NCBI RefSeq assembly: GCF_013282155.1
Contig: NZ_BLWI01000001.1
Span: forward strand, 62,001 to 126,000
Origin: Sulfitobacter sp. HGT1
GTDB lineage: Bacteria; Pseudomonadota; Alphaproteobacteria; Rhodobacterales; Rhodobacteraceae
Direction: 5' to 3'
Length of the DNA stretch: 64,000 nucleotides
How positions within the stretch are numbered: the stretch's first letter is position 1; each line of letters opens with the position of its first letter. Below the pieces are notes generated by a model, which saw only the letters and a list, made by a program, of their open reading frames with translations, did no database searches and was not told the origin of the DNA. A program made the translations under genes and the position numbers. Positions 53,695 to 63,000 of this stretch are shown one piece after another.

Positions 53695-54006
53695 ATGCGC
53701 GCTCGCATTTACCAACCGGCACGAACAGCAATGTCATCTGGCACAGCCAAAACGCACGTCTGGCTGCTTGAGTTCGATCAAGAAAGCGCACGCGAGGTTG
53801 ACCCTTTGATGGGCTGGACGTCATCCAGCGACACGCAAACGCAGGTCAAGCTTCGGTTCGAGACCAAGGAAGACGCTGTCGAATATGCCCGCGATCACGG
53901 CATTGATGCGATGGTCCAAGAGCCGCACAAACGCCGTGCGAACATCCGCCCCGGCGGCTACGGCGAGAATTTCGCGACGGCGCGGCGCGGGTCGTGGACC
54001 CACTAA
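53695..54006 (+). CDS. NDUFS4-like accessory subunit of respiratory complex I
   Basis: 103 residues, [20 protein letters not shown]. Family ETC complex I subunit: [20 protein letters not shown] and [20 protein letters not shown], shown separately, are the conserved core; [17 protein letters not shown] is the end. It binds the peripheral arm of NADH:quinone oxidoreductase near the N-module. Alphaproteobacterial genomes commonly encode it away from the nuo operon, as here. Confidence 0.94.
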   Translation: MRARIYQPARTAMSSGTAKTHVWLLEFDQESAREVDPLMGWTSSSDTQTQVKLRFETKEDAVEYARDHGIDAMVQEPHKRRANIRPGGYGENFATARRGSWTH

Positions 54007-54048
54007 GCCTGAATGTTTTGAACGGTCACATCTGCCGAAGACTGCTCT

Positions 54049-54606
54049 TTAATACAGATAGTTGATGCCGAACAAGAACATGTTCGGCGGCGCAAAAAGC
54101 AGCCGTGCCTCAAGTTTCTCCGTAATCTGGTAATACGGGGACGCGATAACATAGGGGTTCAGGTTGCCTTCAAAAAGCGGCCGCAGGACATGGGGAGCGA
54201 TTGGGCCGAGCTCCCCCCGATATCCGACCATCAAGCCGAAAGAATAATCCAAGCCGATACGGTTGTTCAGAAAAAGTGTTCTGGAGAACCCGAGGCTCCA
54301 TGTTCTGTCCCCAAAGGAATTGATAAAAGTAGAGCCGCTGATGCCGTTTTTTGTCAGCGAAACAAAATGGTTCATGGAAATACTATCGGTGCTAAAGCTA
54401 TCGCTGGGGTGCCATCCAAAGGGCAGATACATAAAACCGTCGGCGGCTTTTTCCCCACGGGTAAATGCAAACGCCCTGCTTGCAACAGAGTGCGAAGCTG
54501 CGCCCGTCTGCTGTTCTGGTGAACCCAGGGGGGGCAAAACCGATGAGGTTTGAGCGAATGGCGCGCTGCAGGCCAGGCACAGAATGAGCGTTAGAATGTG
54601 CCTCAT
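54049..54606 (-). CDS. Probable outer-membrane barrel, weakly PagP-like
   Basis: 185 residues with signal peptide MRHILTLILCLACSAPFAQT. The mature part has a polar linker and then about eight strands (GDRTWSLGFSRTLFLNN; RIGLDYSFGLMVGYRGELGP) and ends FGINYLY. Length and the pattern of an aromatic-rich barrel with a proline-rich HVLRPLFEGNLNP turn loosely recall PagP lipid A acyltransferase; catalytic residues could not be matched, so this is only a hint. Start ATG 54604-54606. It neighbours the sulfotransferase/capsule export genes on the same strand. Confidence 0.6.
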   Translation of the reverse strand: MRHILTLILCLACSAPFAQTSSVLPPLGSPEQQTGAASHSVASRAFAFTRGEKAADGFMYLPFGWHPSDSFSTDSISMNHFVSLTKNGISGSTFINSFGDRTWSLGFSRTLFLNNRIGLDYSFGLMVGYRGELGPIAPHVLRPLFEGNLNPYVIASPYYQITEKLEARLLFAPPNMFLFGINYLY

Positions 54607-54759
54607 GAAACAACCCTGTATTTTCGAAATCAAATGAACGCGCGCAGTTAACTTTTTTTGTAAGTAGCCGGTGACAAAACCACAATATAGACGGTTCGGG
54701 TGCGCAACATGTGCCATGCCGTTCCGGTTCTTGCGCTGACGCGAAGGGTACCTGTTTTG

Positions 54760-55674
54760 TTATTCGTATGTATCCCGCCAAACGGCAACCCGTTTCGGGA
54801 ACAGGTGTTCCAATTCTTTATAGACGGGCGATAAGTGCGAGTAGAGCTTGGTGCGCAGATCGCGCGAAGGTTGGTACGAAGGCCCCTTATTTACTTTTGC
54901 AGAGAGGATTTCGGGATCGACGCCCGCCCTTTGTGCGCCGACAAAGTCGCAAATATCTTGGAACAGATCCGCAGGTCTGCTTGCAATATCATCAAAGAAA
55001 AAAACGCCAAGCCTGTCTTCCCCGAACACTTTTGCGAATTTTCCGATGTGGTTATGCCCGTTGCAAAAAGAAAGCTGCATAGGGTGAAGCGCTTCCTTGA
55101 ACAGAAGGTCTTCGCTATTGGGCTGGTCGATTGTTTTTAAAACCATACGGGCACCAGACAGCAGCCGCTCGACCGGATCCCGAAGCATGTAAACGATCCG
55201 CGCATCGGGGGCGATCTCGCGCATTTTGCGGACCCGCTCTATCGGTTGAATACAGTATTGCGGTGTCAGTTCGCCAACAACCGGCTCTTTGAGCTGACCG
55301 AAAACCCGCAAATATGCAGGGATGCCACCGTATAAAAGGCGCAACTCGGTTGCCACGCGTTCCAGGAAATCGGGGCGAAGTGGCGCGTTGCGGGGGTCTT
55401 CGAAAAACTCTTTTGCTGCTCTGAAATGGTGCGGGTCAAAGGTTCGGGACTGATTGAACATCCGAAGCTCTTTGGTCGCGGGGACGCCGATGTTGGGGTG
55501 GTATTTCATCGAATGCCACAACCAGGTTGTCCCGGCTTTTTCCGTGCCGATACACAGAAAATCGGGCCTGCGTTCTGGTCCGATCTCGTCGACAAGGTTG
55601 GGTGTGCCTTCAGTATCTGGCCAGAGGTGCCTGATGGTAACGCCCTGTTGCTGTCCGATTGGTTTTATTCCCAT
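54760..55674 (-). CDS. Sulfotransferase family protein
   Basis: 304 residues. The PAPS 5-prime-phosphosulfate loop is CIGTEKAGTTWLWHSM (43-52) and the 3-prime-phosphate region is RIVYMLRDPVERLLSG. It resembles heparan/carbohydrate-type sulfotransferases more than aryl types. The start ATG 55674 (MGIKPIGQQQG) follows TTGGAG; the upstream ATG-like frame is not used. It lies 36 nt after the capsule export gene kpsD on the same strand, so a role in sulfating the exported glycan or polyketide is a reasonable inference. Confidence 0.88.
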   Translation of the reverse strand: MGIKPIGQQQGVTIRHLWPDTEGTPNLVDEIGPERRPDFLCIGTEKAGTTWLWHSMKYHPNIGVPATKELRMFNQSRTFDPHHFRAAKEFFEDPRNAPLRPDFLERVATELRLLYGGIPAYLRVFGQLKEPVVGELTPQYCIQPIERVRKMREIAPDARIVYMLRDPVERLLSGARMVLKTIDQPNSEDLLFKEALHPMQLSFCNGHNHIGKFAKVFGEDRLGVFFFDDIASRPADLFQDICDFVGAQRAGVDPEILSAKVNKGPSYQPSRDLRTKLYSHLSPVYKELEHLFPKRVAVWRDTYE

Positions 55675-55710
55675 CGATAACTCCAATCCTTAGACGGTCT
55701 TGTCTGAGGT

Positions 55711-56868
55711 TTAATTCACAAGATTTGTGATGCTTGTCCCTGTGACAGCACCCAAACCGAACAGGCTAAGTGCTTTGCGCAGCGCGATAGCGGAAGCGTT
55801 CGCGACATAAATTGCATCCCCATCCCGCATCTGGATTGTCTGGGCAAGGAAAAGCGCTTTTGGCGCACTGAAATCCAAGACGTACACCGTTGGCACGCTT
55901 TCGCCTTTTCCACCCCACCACGGTTTTCTGGCTACGCCGTGGGCACTCAAGACACCTTGTTGTTCGCGACGATACAAAAAGACATTCCCTGAATCCGCGC
56001 GCACATCCAGCAGACCGCTTGCCTTGCCAATCGCTTCGAGCAACGTGATCGACGGTTCGCTGAAGGGGACGTCACCGGGGCGGTTGACCGATCCCATTAT
56101 GGTATAGCTTTCCGGATTGTGCAGAACGGTGACGGTGTCATCGCTGCGCAACGCGATATCCTGGCGTGAATCCGTTTGGATGCGCTCCAACGAGGCCGTT
56201 GACGTTTGCCCCCTGCGCGTGATTTTCACCGAAATCTCGTGGGCAGGGTTGCGTGCGCCGCCGGCAGCAACCAGTGCCGCAGAAAGCCGCTCTCCGCGCA
56301 GGTTCATCTGTAGTTTGGTGGGACGTACGACAGCCCCCATGACCGTAACGCTGTTGTTGGCATTCAGCGCTATCTCGACGGTTGCCTGTGGTTCAATTGC
56401 CTTGCCCTGAAGTGACGCAACGATCTCTTGCTCGATCTTTCGGGGTGTTTGACCTCTGGCCTGGATCGTCCCGACATAGGGCAGCGATATCAGCCCGTCC
56501 GGTCCAACCGTCACGTTTGGCAAGCTGACGGTACCGTTGCCGGTATCGTTACTGAAAAGCCCGCCACGGCCCGCTTCGAAGATACGGATGTTCAGCCGGT
56601 CCCCTACGCCAACAACAAGGTTGGACGTCAGCACCGGTGCGTTCAAAAAGGCGGCTGAAAATCCGTGACGTCCCGCAGCTGAAAGGCGTTTGGCAACATC
56701 ATCCGTGATAGGGACAAGCTCGTAGCCCTGCACTTCTGCTTGCTCCAGAACCTCTTGGGCAGACGGGCCTTGTGCCGGCAACGAACAGTTCGCCAAAACG
56801 GTCAAACCTAACGCCAGCGCGAGATACCTCACTGAGGTTTGGCATATACAAAGGGTCGGGTATTTCAC
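55711..56868 (-). CDS. kpsD: Capsule/polysaccharide export outer-membrane lipoprotein (KpsD/Wza type)
   Basis: 385 residues, GTG start at 56866-56868. Lipoprotein signal with lipobox LTVLANC (Cys28). The Poly_export domain appears as VGVGDRLNIRIFEAGRGGLF and GLISLPYVGTIQARGQTPRK; soluble ligand-binding beta-grasp (SLBB) repeats follow (VTVMGAVVRPTKLQMNLRGE; YTIMGSVNRPGDVPFSE). It forms the outer-membrane channel for surface polysaccharide. Second-last gene of the kps-like operon, 14 nt after kpsE. Confidence 0.92.
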   Translation of the reverse strand: MKYPTLCICQTSVRYLALALGLTVLANCSLPAQGPSAQEVLEQAEVQGYELVPITDDVAKRLSAAGRHGFSAAFLNAPVLTSNLVVGVGDRLNIRIFEAGRGGLFSNDTGNGTVSLPNVTVGPDGLISLPYVGTIQARGQTPRKIEQEIVASLQGKAIEPQATVEIALNANNSVTVMGAVVRPTKLQMNLRGERLSAALVAAGGARNPAHEISVKITRRGQTSTASLERIQTDSRQDIALRSDDTVTVLHNPESYTIMGSVNRPGDVPFSEPSITLLEAIGKASGLLDVRADSGNVFLYRREQQGVLSAHGVARKPWWGGKGESVPTVYVLDFSAPKALFLAQTIQMRDGDAIYVANASAIALRKALSLFGLGAVTGTSITNLVN

Positions 56869-56882
56869 GTCTGTTCCAGTTT

Positions 56883-58115
56883 CTACGAGCTATGTTCGCG
56901 GACGACGTACACAAGCATGACGCCAATCGACCAGAGCATTGTCGCAAACGCAATGAAGATTAAGATATTTGAGGTTCTTTTGGGATAGAGCGATTTTTCC
57001 GGCAGGCTGGGCTGAACAAACGCGGCCAGGTAACGCTGCATACGATCTGCCTCGATTCGGGCGGCCTCTCGTGATGCTAGTGCCGTAAAATAAGCCCTTT
57101 GCAGGAAATCCAGGTCCACGACCAAGTCTTCGTAGACCCCGATCTGAGAGGTAAGCGTGGGGCCGGTGCCTTGTGTCGCTCCTCCGTTTTGTGTTCCTGA
57201 TCCCATTTTCGCGCGCTGGCTTTCCAGCTCTTGCCCCATCGCTGCGATCTGTCTTTTCAGGCTTTTCACACTTGGCGATTCGTCGTCAAGCACGCCTGCC
57301 AACGCGCCCAATTGGGCCCTCGTGGCTGCCATTTTCCCTTCGAGATTGCCCAAAAGCTGGATCTGTTGACCTGCGGCCGCAGTCGGGTCTACCTCCTGTT
57401 GGGATTGCCGGAAGGCTGCGATCTTTTCACGGTGTGCGGCAAGTTGCAGTTCAACACGGGCGACTTCACCTTCGGCGCTGCGCATCGTGTCCTGACGCGC
57501 GCGTTCCGAAATGGTGTTCACCAGTTCATCACAGATATCGAGGATCGCAGCAGATATCCGTTGGGCGTCTTCGGGCGAGAATGCCTGCACCTGCAACGTC
57601 ATAATTTGCGAAGACGTATCAAAATATATCGAAATAACCCGTGCCAGATATTTCACCACATCTTCTTTGGTGCTGTCTGCCTCTAGGCGCATCAACGGGT
57701 CGATTGTTTCCTGACTGTACATGGCGCGCAGATCCAGCCGGGCTTCCAATTGGTCAACCAGATCGCGACTTTCGATGAAATCTACGATCATGTAGCTGTC
57801 GCTGATTGTCGAAGACGCGGTCGACACGCTCGACATGATGCCAAGCAAGTCCGTCGGGGCCGATGCCCCCGGTGATTTGATCGCGAATTTGCTTTCCACC
57901 ACATAGCGGTCAACAGCAACTGCGAGGTAGTAATAGGTCACAACCCCCGTTGGCAGGATTACAAACAGTACAAAACTGAGAATTGTCAGAAGTCGCCTGA
58001 AACGCTGCGCCCGATGTGACCGTCTATTGATCTCTCCGGCGTTCAAAACGTGGATTTTCTGAGCGGACTTATCCTTGGGTGAAGCTGCTTCTAATGATGG
58101 CGCATCCGCTGACAT
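56883..58115 (-). CDS. kpsE: Capsule export inner-membrane/periplasmic adaptor (KpsE type)
   Basis: 410 residues. N-terminal cytoplasmic tail, membrane helix near 38-60 (LSFVLFVILPTGVVTYYYLA), long periplasmic coiled-coil region (SAEGEVARVELQLAAHREKI; LKRQIAAMGQELESQRAKMG) and a second helix at the C-terminus (ILIFIAFATMLWSIGVMLVY). This is the PCP-3/Wzz-like plan of KpsE/BexC/CtrB proteins that bridge KpsMT and KpsD. Start ATG 58113-58115; SD is weak. Confidence 0.92.
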   Translation of the reverse strand: MSADAPSLEAASPKDKSAQKIHVLNAGEINRRSHRAQRFRRLLTILSFVLFVILPTGVVTYYYLAVAVDRYVVESKFAIKSPGASAPTDLLGIMSSVSTASSTISDSYMIVDFIESRDLVDQLEARLDLRAMYSQETIDPLMRLEADSTKEDVVKYLARVISIYFDTSSQIMTLQVQAFSPEDAQRISAAILDICDELVNTISERARQDTMRSAEGEVARVELQLAAHREKIAAFRQSQQEVDPTAAAGQQIQLLGNLEGKMAATRAQLGALAGVLDDESPSVKSLKRQIAAMGQELESQRAKMGSGTQNGGATQGTGPTLTSQIGVYEDLVVDLDFLQRAYFTALASREAARIEADRMQRYLAAFVQPSLPEKSLYPKRTSNILIFIAFATMLWSIGVMLVYVVREHSS

Positions 58116-58192
58116 GTTATCGTCCAAAAGTAGAGTAAGGTTAATATATGCGAAAATGCAAATTTGAGCAATGGTCCGCAAAGTGAGAGGTC

Positions 58193-58867
58193 TTAGGCGT
58201 TGAGTGCCCGGTAATGTTCGATCGCGCCTTCCAGTTCTTCATAGTAGATAAGATTGCCGTCATCGACAATCAGACCGGATTGGCAGTGCTCGCGCAGGGC
58301 CGGCATCGAATGGGACACCATGATCACCCTTGCCGTCGGTAGCCGGTCACTAAAGGCGCGCTTTGACTTGCGTTGAAACCGCTCGTCACCAACCGCCATC
58401 ACTTCATCAATCAAAAACACTTCGAAATTGATCGCCATGCTTAATCCAAAGGCAAGGCGCGCCCCCATACCGCTAGAGTATGTCTTGAACGGTTCATAGA
58501 AAAACTGCCCGAGTTCGGCAAAGCTTTCTACTTTATCAATGACCTCTTCGGTGTTCTGGCGATAGATCCGGGCGACAAAGCGGACATTTTCGATGCCGCT
58601 TAGCTCGTGGTGAAAGCTGCCCCGAAAACCGATCGGCCAGGAAATCGTTTTGTGGCGGGATGTTGTGCCGGTGTCGGGCTTTTCGATGCCCGCAATCAGC
58701 CTCAGAAGCGTCGATTTTCCTGCACCGTTGCGGCCAAGTATCGCGGTGTTGCGCCAGGGAAGCGAAATGGTCGCCCCCTTCAGGATGACCTTTCTTCCGG
58801 TCCGCAAGGGATAGGTCTTGGACACGTTGTTTAGGTCAATCATACGCTCCGAAAACGTGTCAGCCAT
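58193..58867 (-). CDS. kpsT: Capsule export ABC ATPase (KpsT type)
   Basis: 224 residues. Walker A ILGRNGAGKSTLLRL, signature TYSSGMGARLAFGLSMAI (the SSGM form of polysaccharide ABC-2 exporters), Walker B EVFLIDEVMAVGD. Short form without a C-terminal carbohydrate-binding domain, as in group 2 capsule KpsT. Its first 28 nt overlap the end of kpsM. Confidence 0.94.
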   Translation of the reverse strand: MADTFSERMIDLNNVSKTYPLRTGRKVILKGATISLPWRNTAILGRNGAGKSTLLRLIAGIEKPDTGTTSRHKTISWPIGFRGSFHHELSGIENVRFVARIYRQNTEEVIDKVESFAELGQFFYEPFKTYSSGMGARLAFGLSMAINFEVFLIDEVMAVGDERFQRKSKRAFSDRLPTARVIMVSHSMPALREHCQSGLIVDDGNLIYYEELEGAIEHYRALNA

Positions 58868-59598
58868 TCACCCACCAATCCAAAAAAGTTCAACACAACA
58901 ACCCATGTAAACAGGTAAAACAAGTCAACATCGGCATCATGATAGCCATGATAGTACCCTGAGCGGAACCCTTCGATACCATGTACGAGCGGGTTCCAGA
59001 CCAGAACACTTCGATAAAGTGTCGGTACAGTGGAAATCGAAAAGAAGACGCATGATACAAAGAACGCAGGCCCCATGATGACCATGTAAACATTTGAAAT
59101 GGAGGGCATGAAACGGCGGATGACGGCCAGACTTACACCTGCTCCAAACGCCATCATGAGCAGAAAAAACAACGTCAGAAACATCAGCGGAATATTGTCG
59201 GGTGGCGGAGCGCCAAGCGCGAAAATCTGGAAACAAAGAACCAGGGTAATGACAACAGCATGGGTCGACCCATCAAGGACCAGCCGCGCCAATGCCGCAT
59301 CCATCGGCTTGACCATCGGATAGTTGAACAAGGGGCGGTTTTGATCGAACGACATGCTGATGTAGCTCGAGGTATTTCGGAAGAGCTGGAAGGATAAGAC
59401 GCCCGTGGCAAAGAAGAGCGCAAAGTCGCTGCGCCCTCCGGTTCCGATCAGTTGAAACAGAAACGTCAGAATGGAGATCAGCAAGACCGGTTCAATGATC
59501 GCCCAAGTATAGCCGATGCGTGCCCGTCCATGCCTTACACGCGCTTCTCGGAGCACCAGTGCAAATATGACGCTAATATGAGTGACGAGTGGCGACAT
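58840..59598 (-). CDS. kpsM: Capsule export ABC-2 permease (KpsM type)
   Basis: 252 residues from ATG 59598 (MSPLVTHISVIFALVLREAR), with a GAGA SD. Six transmembrane segments of the ABC-2 membrane domain. The motif VLREARVRHGRARIGYTWAI near the N-terminus and NPLVHGIEGFRSGYYHGYH near the C-terminus are typical of KpsM/BexB. The frame is open to a TTG at 59637, which would add 13 residues. First gene of kpsM-T-E-D-sulfotransferase; about 415 bp separate it from the divergent PKS. Confidence 0.93.
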   Translation of the reverse strand: MSPLVTHISVIFALVLREARVRHGRARIGYTWAIIEPVLLISILTFLFQLIGTGGRSDFALFFATGVLSFQLFRNTSSYISMSFDQNRPLFNYPMVKPMDAALARLVLDGSTHAVVITLVLCFQIFALGAPPPDNIPLMFLTLFFLLMMAFGAGVSLAVIRRFMPSISNVYMVIMGPAFFVSCVFFSISTVPTLYRSVLVWNPLVHGIEGFRSGYYHGYHDADVDLFYLFTWVVVLNFFGLVGEWLTRFRSV

Positions 59599-60012
59599 CT
59601 GTCTCACTAACGTGTTGCGAAAACGGGCATTTGACAAGCGGCTCTAGCGATAGTCGCCGCTGTGAGGGAGACAGTCAAATAATTGACCGACTGGCGCAAG
59701 GGGAATCTGGCGCATCTGAAAGGTTGCCTGTGCTGCTTGTCCATATGCAGGGCCCTGAAATCAGCGGCGTTCAAAGCTGGAATTTCTGCAGTAGGGTTTC
59801 TGAAAAGAGAGCTGAAAAAAACAGCGCGACGCAGCGACCCGCGAACCGATATGGGGTATTGACGGCATGACCTGCGCAATGAAGCGTAAGCGCGGCGTTA
59901 ACTGTTTGCTGCTTGCGTTCCATGGGGTTATCCACTTGCTGACAGTTAGTTAACCTTTCGGCAACTCAGGGCGGCACAGACAAAAGCGGCAACCATCAAA
60001 GAGATCATTATT
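59599..60012. other. Divergent intergenic region between kpsM and the polyketide synthase
   Basis: 414 bp without a credible gene. AT content rises toward the PKS (GTTAACTG, GTTAGTTAACC). It must carry both divergent promoters; no operator, riboswitch or terminator was recognised. Its length leaves room for a shared regulator site. Confidence 0.5.
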
Positions 60013-63000
60013 GTGGATACGAGTACATATGTGATTGGCCAGGCTTGTCGTCTGCCGGGCGCAAAAGATGCCAAAGCTTTTCGGTCGCTTCTGCGTGAAG
60101 GAAAGTGTTCTGTTACCTCTGTTCCACAGGACCGCTGGAACCATGATCTTTTCCTTCATCCCAAGCCCGGGACGCAGGGCAAATCCTATACTTTCGCCGC
60201 AGGTGTATTGGACGATATCTGGGGCTTTGACCTGTCTGCCTTCAACCTCTCGCCCCGCGAGGTCATCTTACTAGACCCGCAGCAGCGCCTGTTGATGCAA
60301 GTTGTGTTCGAAGCACTTGAGGATGCCCATATTGATCCTGCAAGTTTGGCGGGGCAGCGGGTCGGGGTCTATGTCGGCGCATCCAGCATGGACCACGGCA
60401 CCATCCTGGGCCGCGATCCTTCCTTGACAGACGCCTATATGATGACGGGCAACACCCTGTCTTTGGTGGCGAACCGGATTTCGCACGCTTTTGATTTGCG
60501 CGGCCCAAGCTTTGTCGTCGATACGGCGTGTTCATCGTCTCTTGTTGCGCTGGACGTCGCAAGCAAGGCGTTGTCCTCGGGCGAGATCGATACCGCGATT
60601 GTTGGCGGGGTTAACCTTTTGCTGAACCCCAGCAGCTTTGTCGGTTTTTCCGCCGCTCATATGTTGTCGCAGGTGGGCAGGTGCCAGTCATTTTCCGACA
60701 GTGCAGACGGGTATGTGCGCGCAGAGGGCTGCGTTGCCGTTGTTTTGCAGCGTTCCGATGTTGTGCCGCGCCGCGCCCGCGCGGTTGTGCTGGATACAGA
60801 CGTAAACGCAGATGGTCAGACGATGAACGTCGCACTCCCCTCAGAGGAGGGGCAGTTCAGTTTGCTGTCAGGACTGTATCAGCGGGCCGGGCTTGACCCG
60901 AACGCGCTGTCCTTCATCGAGGCACATGGCACAGGTACGCTTGTGGGGGACCCGATCGAGGCGCGCGCATTGAGCCGTGCGATTGCGCAACAGCGCGACG
61001 CGCTTTTGCCAATCGGGTCGTCCAAGTCCAACGTCGGGCATCTTGAACCCGCTTCGGGTCTTGTGGGGCTGCTCAAGACGTTGGTTGCGTTTGAAGATCG
61101 GGTTCTGCCTGCGTCGTTGCACGCGGGAAAACTGAACCCGAATATTGATTTTGACGCGTTGAACCTTGTCGTCGTTCGCGACGCGCTAAAGCTGCCAGAG
61201 ACGGGAACTCTGCTTGCGGGGGTCAGTTCTTTTGGTTTCGGTGGCGTGAATGCGCATTGCATTGTGCAATCGGTCGAAGCGCCTGCCGAAGCTGCGGGCC
61301 CGGTACGGCAAGACAGGCTGGTGGTGACGTCGGCATTTTGCGAGGGCGGGTTGAAAGAGCTTGCCGCAGCCTATGCTGAGAAATCAGATCACCCGCAGGC
61401 ATTTTGCCAAGGCGGGCTGGTTGATCAGATGTGGGCCGGACGGGGCTTGCACCAAAAGCGCCTCGCGGTTCTGGCCGACGGGGCGGAGGCTATGAAGGAA
61501 GCGCTGCAAGCTTTCGCAAAAGGGCAACCGGACCATAGGCTTGTGCAGGTGGAGTCGCGGCGCGCTGGTCTGCCAACGGTGTTTGCCTATTCTGGCAACG
61601 GTGCCCAATACGGGGGCATGTGCCGTCTGGCATTGGAAACCGACCCGACCTATCGCCGTGTGTTCGAACGTATCGACGCGGAATTCAACCAGATCGCCGG
61701 TTGGTCGCTTATGGACAGCGTAAACGGGGATGCGCTGACCACCCCCAGCGGTGATATCGCACAATGCCTGTTGTTCGCAGATCAAATCGCCCAGACTGAA
61801 TCCTTGGCCGAAAAAGGGCTAAAGCCTGCTGCCGTGATGGGCCATAGTGGCGGTGAGATTGCGGCGGCTCACGCAAGCGGTGCGCTATCGCTGGGGCAAG
61901 CAGTTTCACTGATTGTCCATCGTTGCGCCAATCAAAAACATATCCAAGGCAAAGGGAGCATGGCCGCCTTGCAGGCAGGTGCTGCCGAGGCCGAGGCGGC
62001 TTTGGCAGTCTTCGACCACGCCGACCCTGATTTTCCGATTGCGATTGCGGCCATCAACAGCGCGCGCAGCGTCACACTGACCGGACCGAAACCCGAGCTA
62101 CAGCGCTTTGGCAAATGGGTAAGAAAAACCTATCGTTTTGCATGTGTACAGCTTGATCTGGATTCCCCTTACCATTCGGTCTTGCTGGACCCTTACGAGG
62201 CGCAGTTTCGTCATGCCTTGGGGGATTTTCAGCCGTCGGACGCTTTGGTCCGCTATTTCTCGTGCACCAGAGGGTACGAAGTGGCCGGAGCCGACTTGGG
62301 GGCCGGATATTGGTGTGACAATCTGCGGCAACCCGTCTTGTTCCAATCCGCTGTTGAAAGCGCGATTGCGGCTGGCTTTGATTGTTTCCTTGAAATCGGT
62401 GCCAGCCCTGTTTTGGCAAGCTACATCAGCGATAGCGCAAAAGCTGCGACAGGCGATGTCGTGGTCACCCGCACGCTTTCAAAAACAGACCCCAAGGGGG
62501 TGAACCCCGTTGCGCGGGCCTTTGCGCGCGCGGTCCTGAGCGGCTGCGCGTTTGACGAAAGCAAAAGCTTTGCCCCCCTCAAGGGTCCGGCCATCGACCT
62601 GCCACGCTATCCTTGGCAAAACACCCAGCTCAGGGCGACCGACAGCCCTGAAATCCAACGGCAGCTGGGGTTGAACAGCAGCTATCACACCCTTCTCGGG
62701 GCTTCGGTTGCGTCTGATATCGGGGTGTGGCGACGTGATCTGGATGAACACGTCATACCCGCCTTGAAGGATCATAAACTGGGCGAGACCGTTTTGTTAC
62801 CAGCCACTGCCATGGCAGAGATGGCCATTGCCGCAGCGCGTCAGGTTTCGGGCAATTCCTTGGTTGAGATCACGGATCTGGATCTGGTTGCGCCCGTGAT
62901 TTTGTCAGGTGGCCAAGGGATTGAACTGCAAATGACCGCCAACCGCTCCACAGGTCAGATCGCGCTGCACTCTCGGGCACGGTTCAGTCAGGAACCGTTC

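Noticed and set aside
59589-59870. 93-codon plus-strand frame in the kpsM-PKS intergenic region
   Set aside because: It starts inside the kpsM coding end, has no SD, and the translated sequence looks random.
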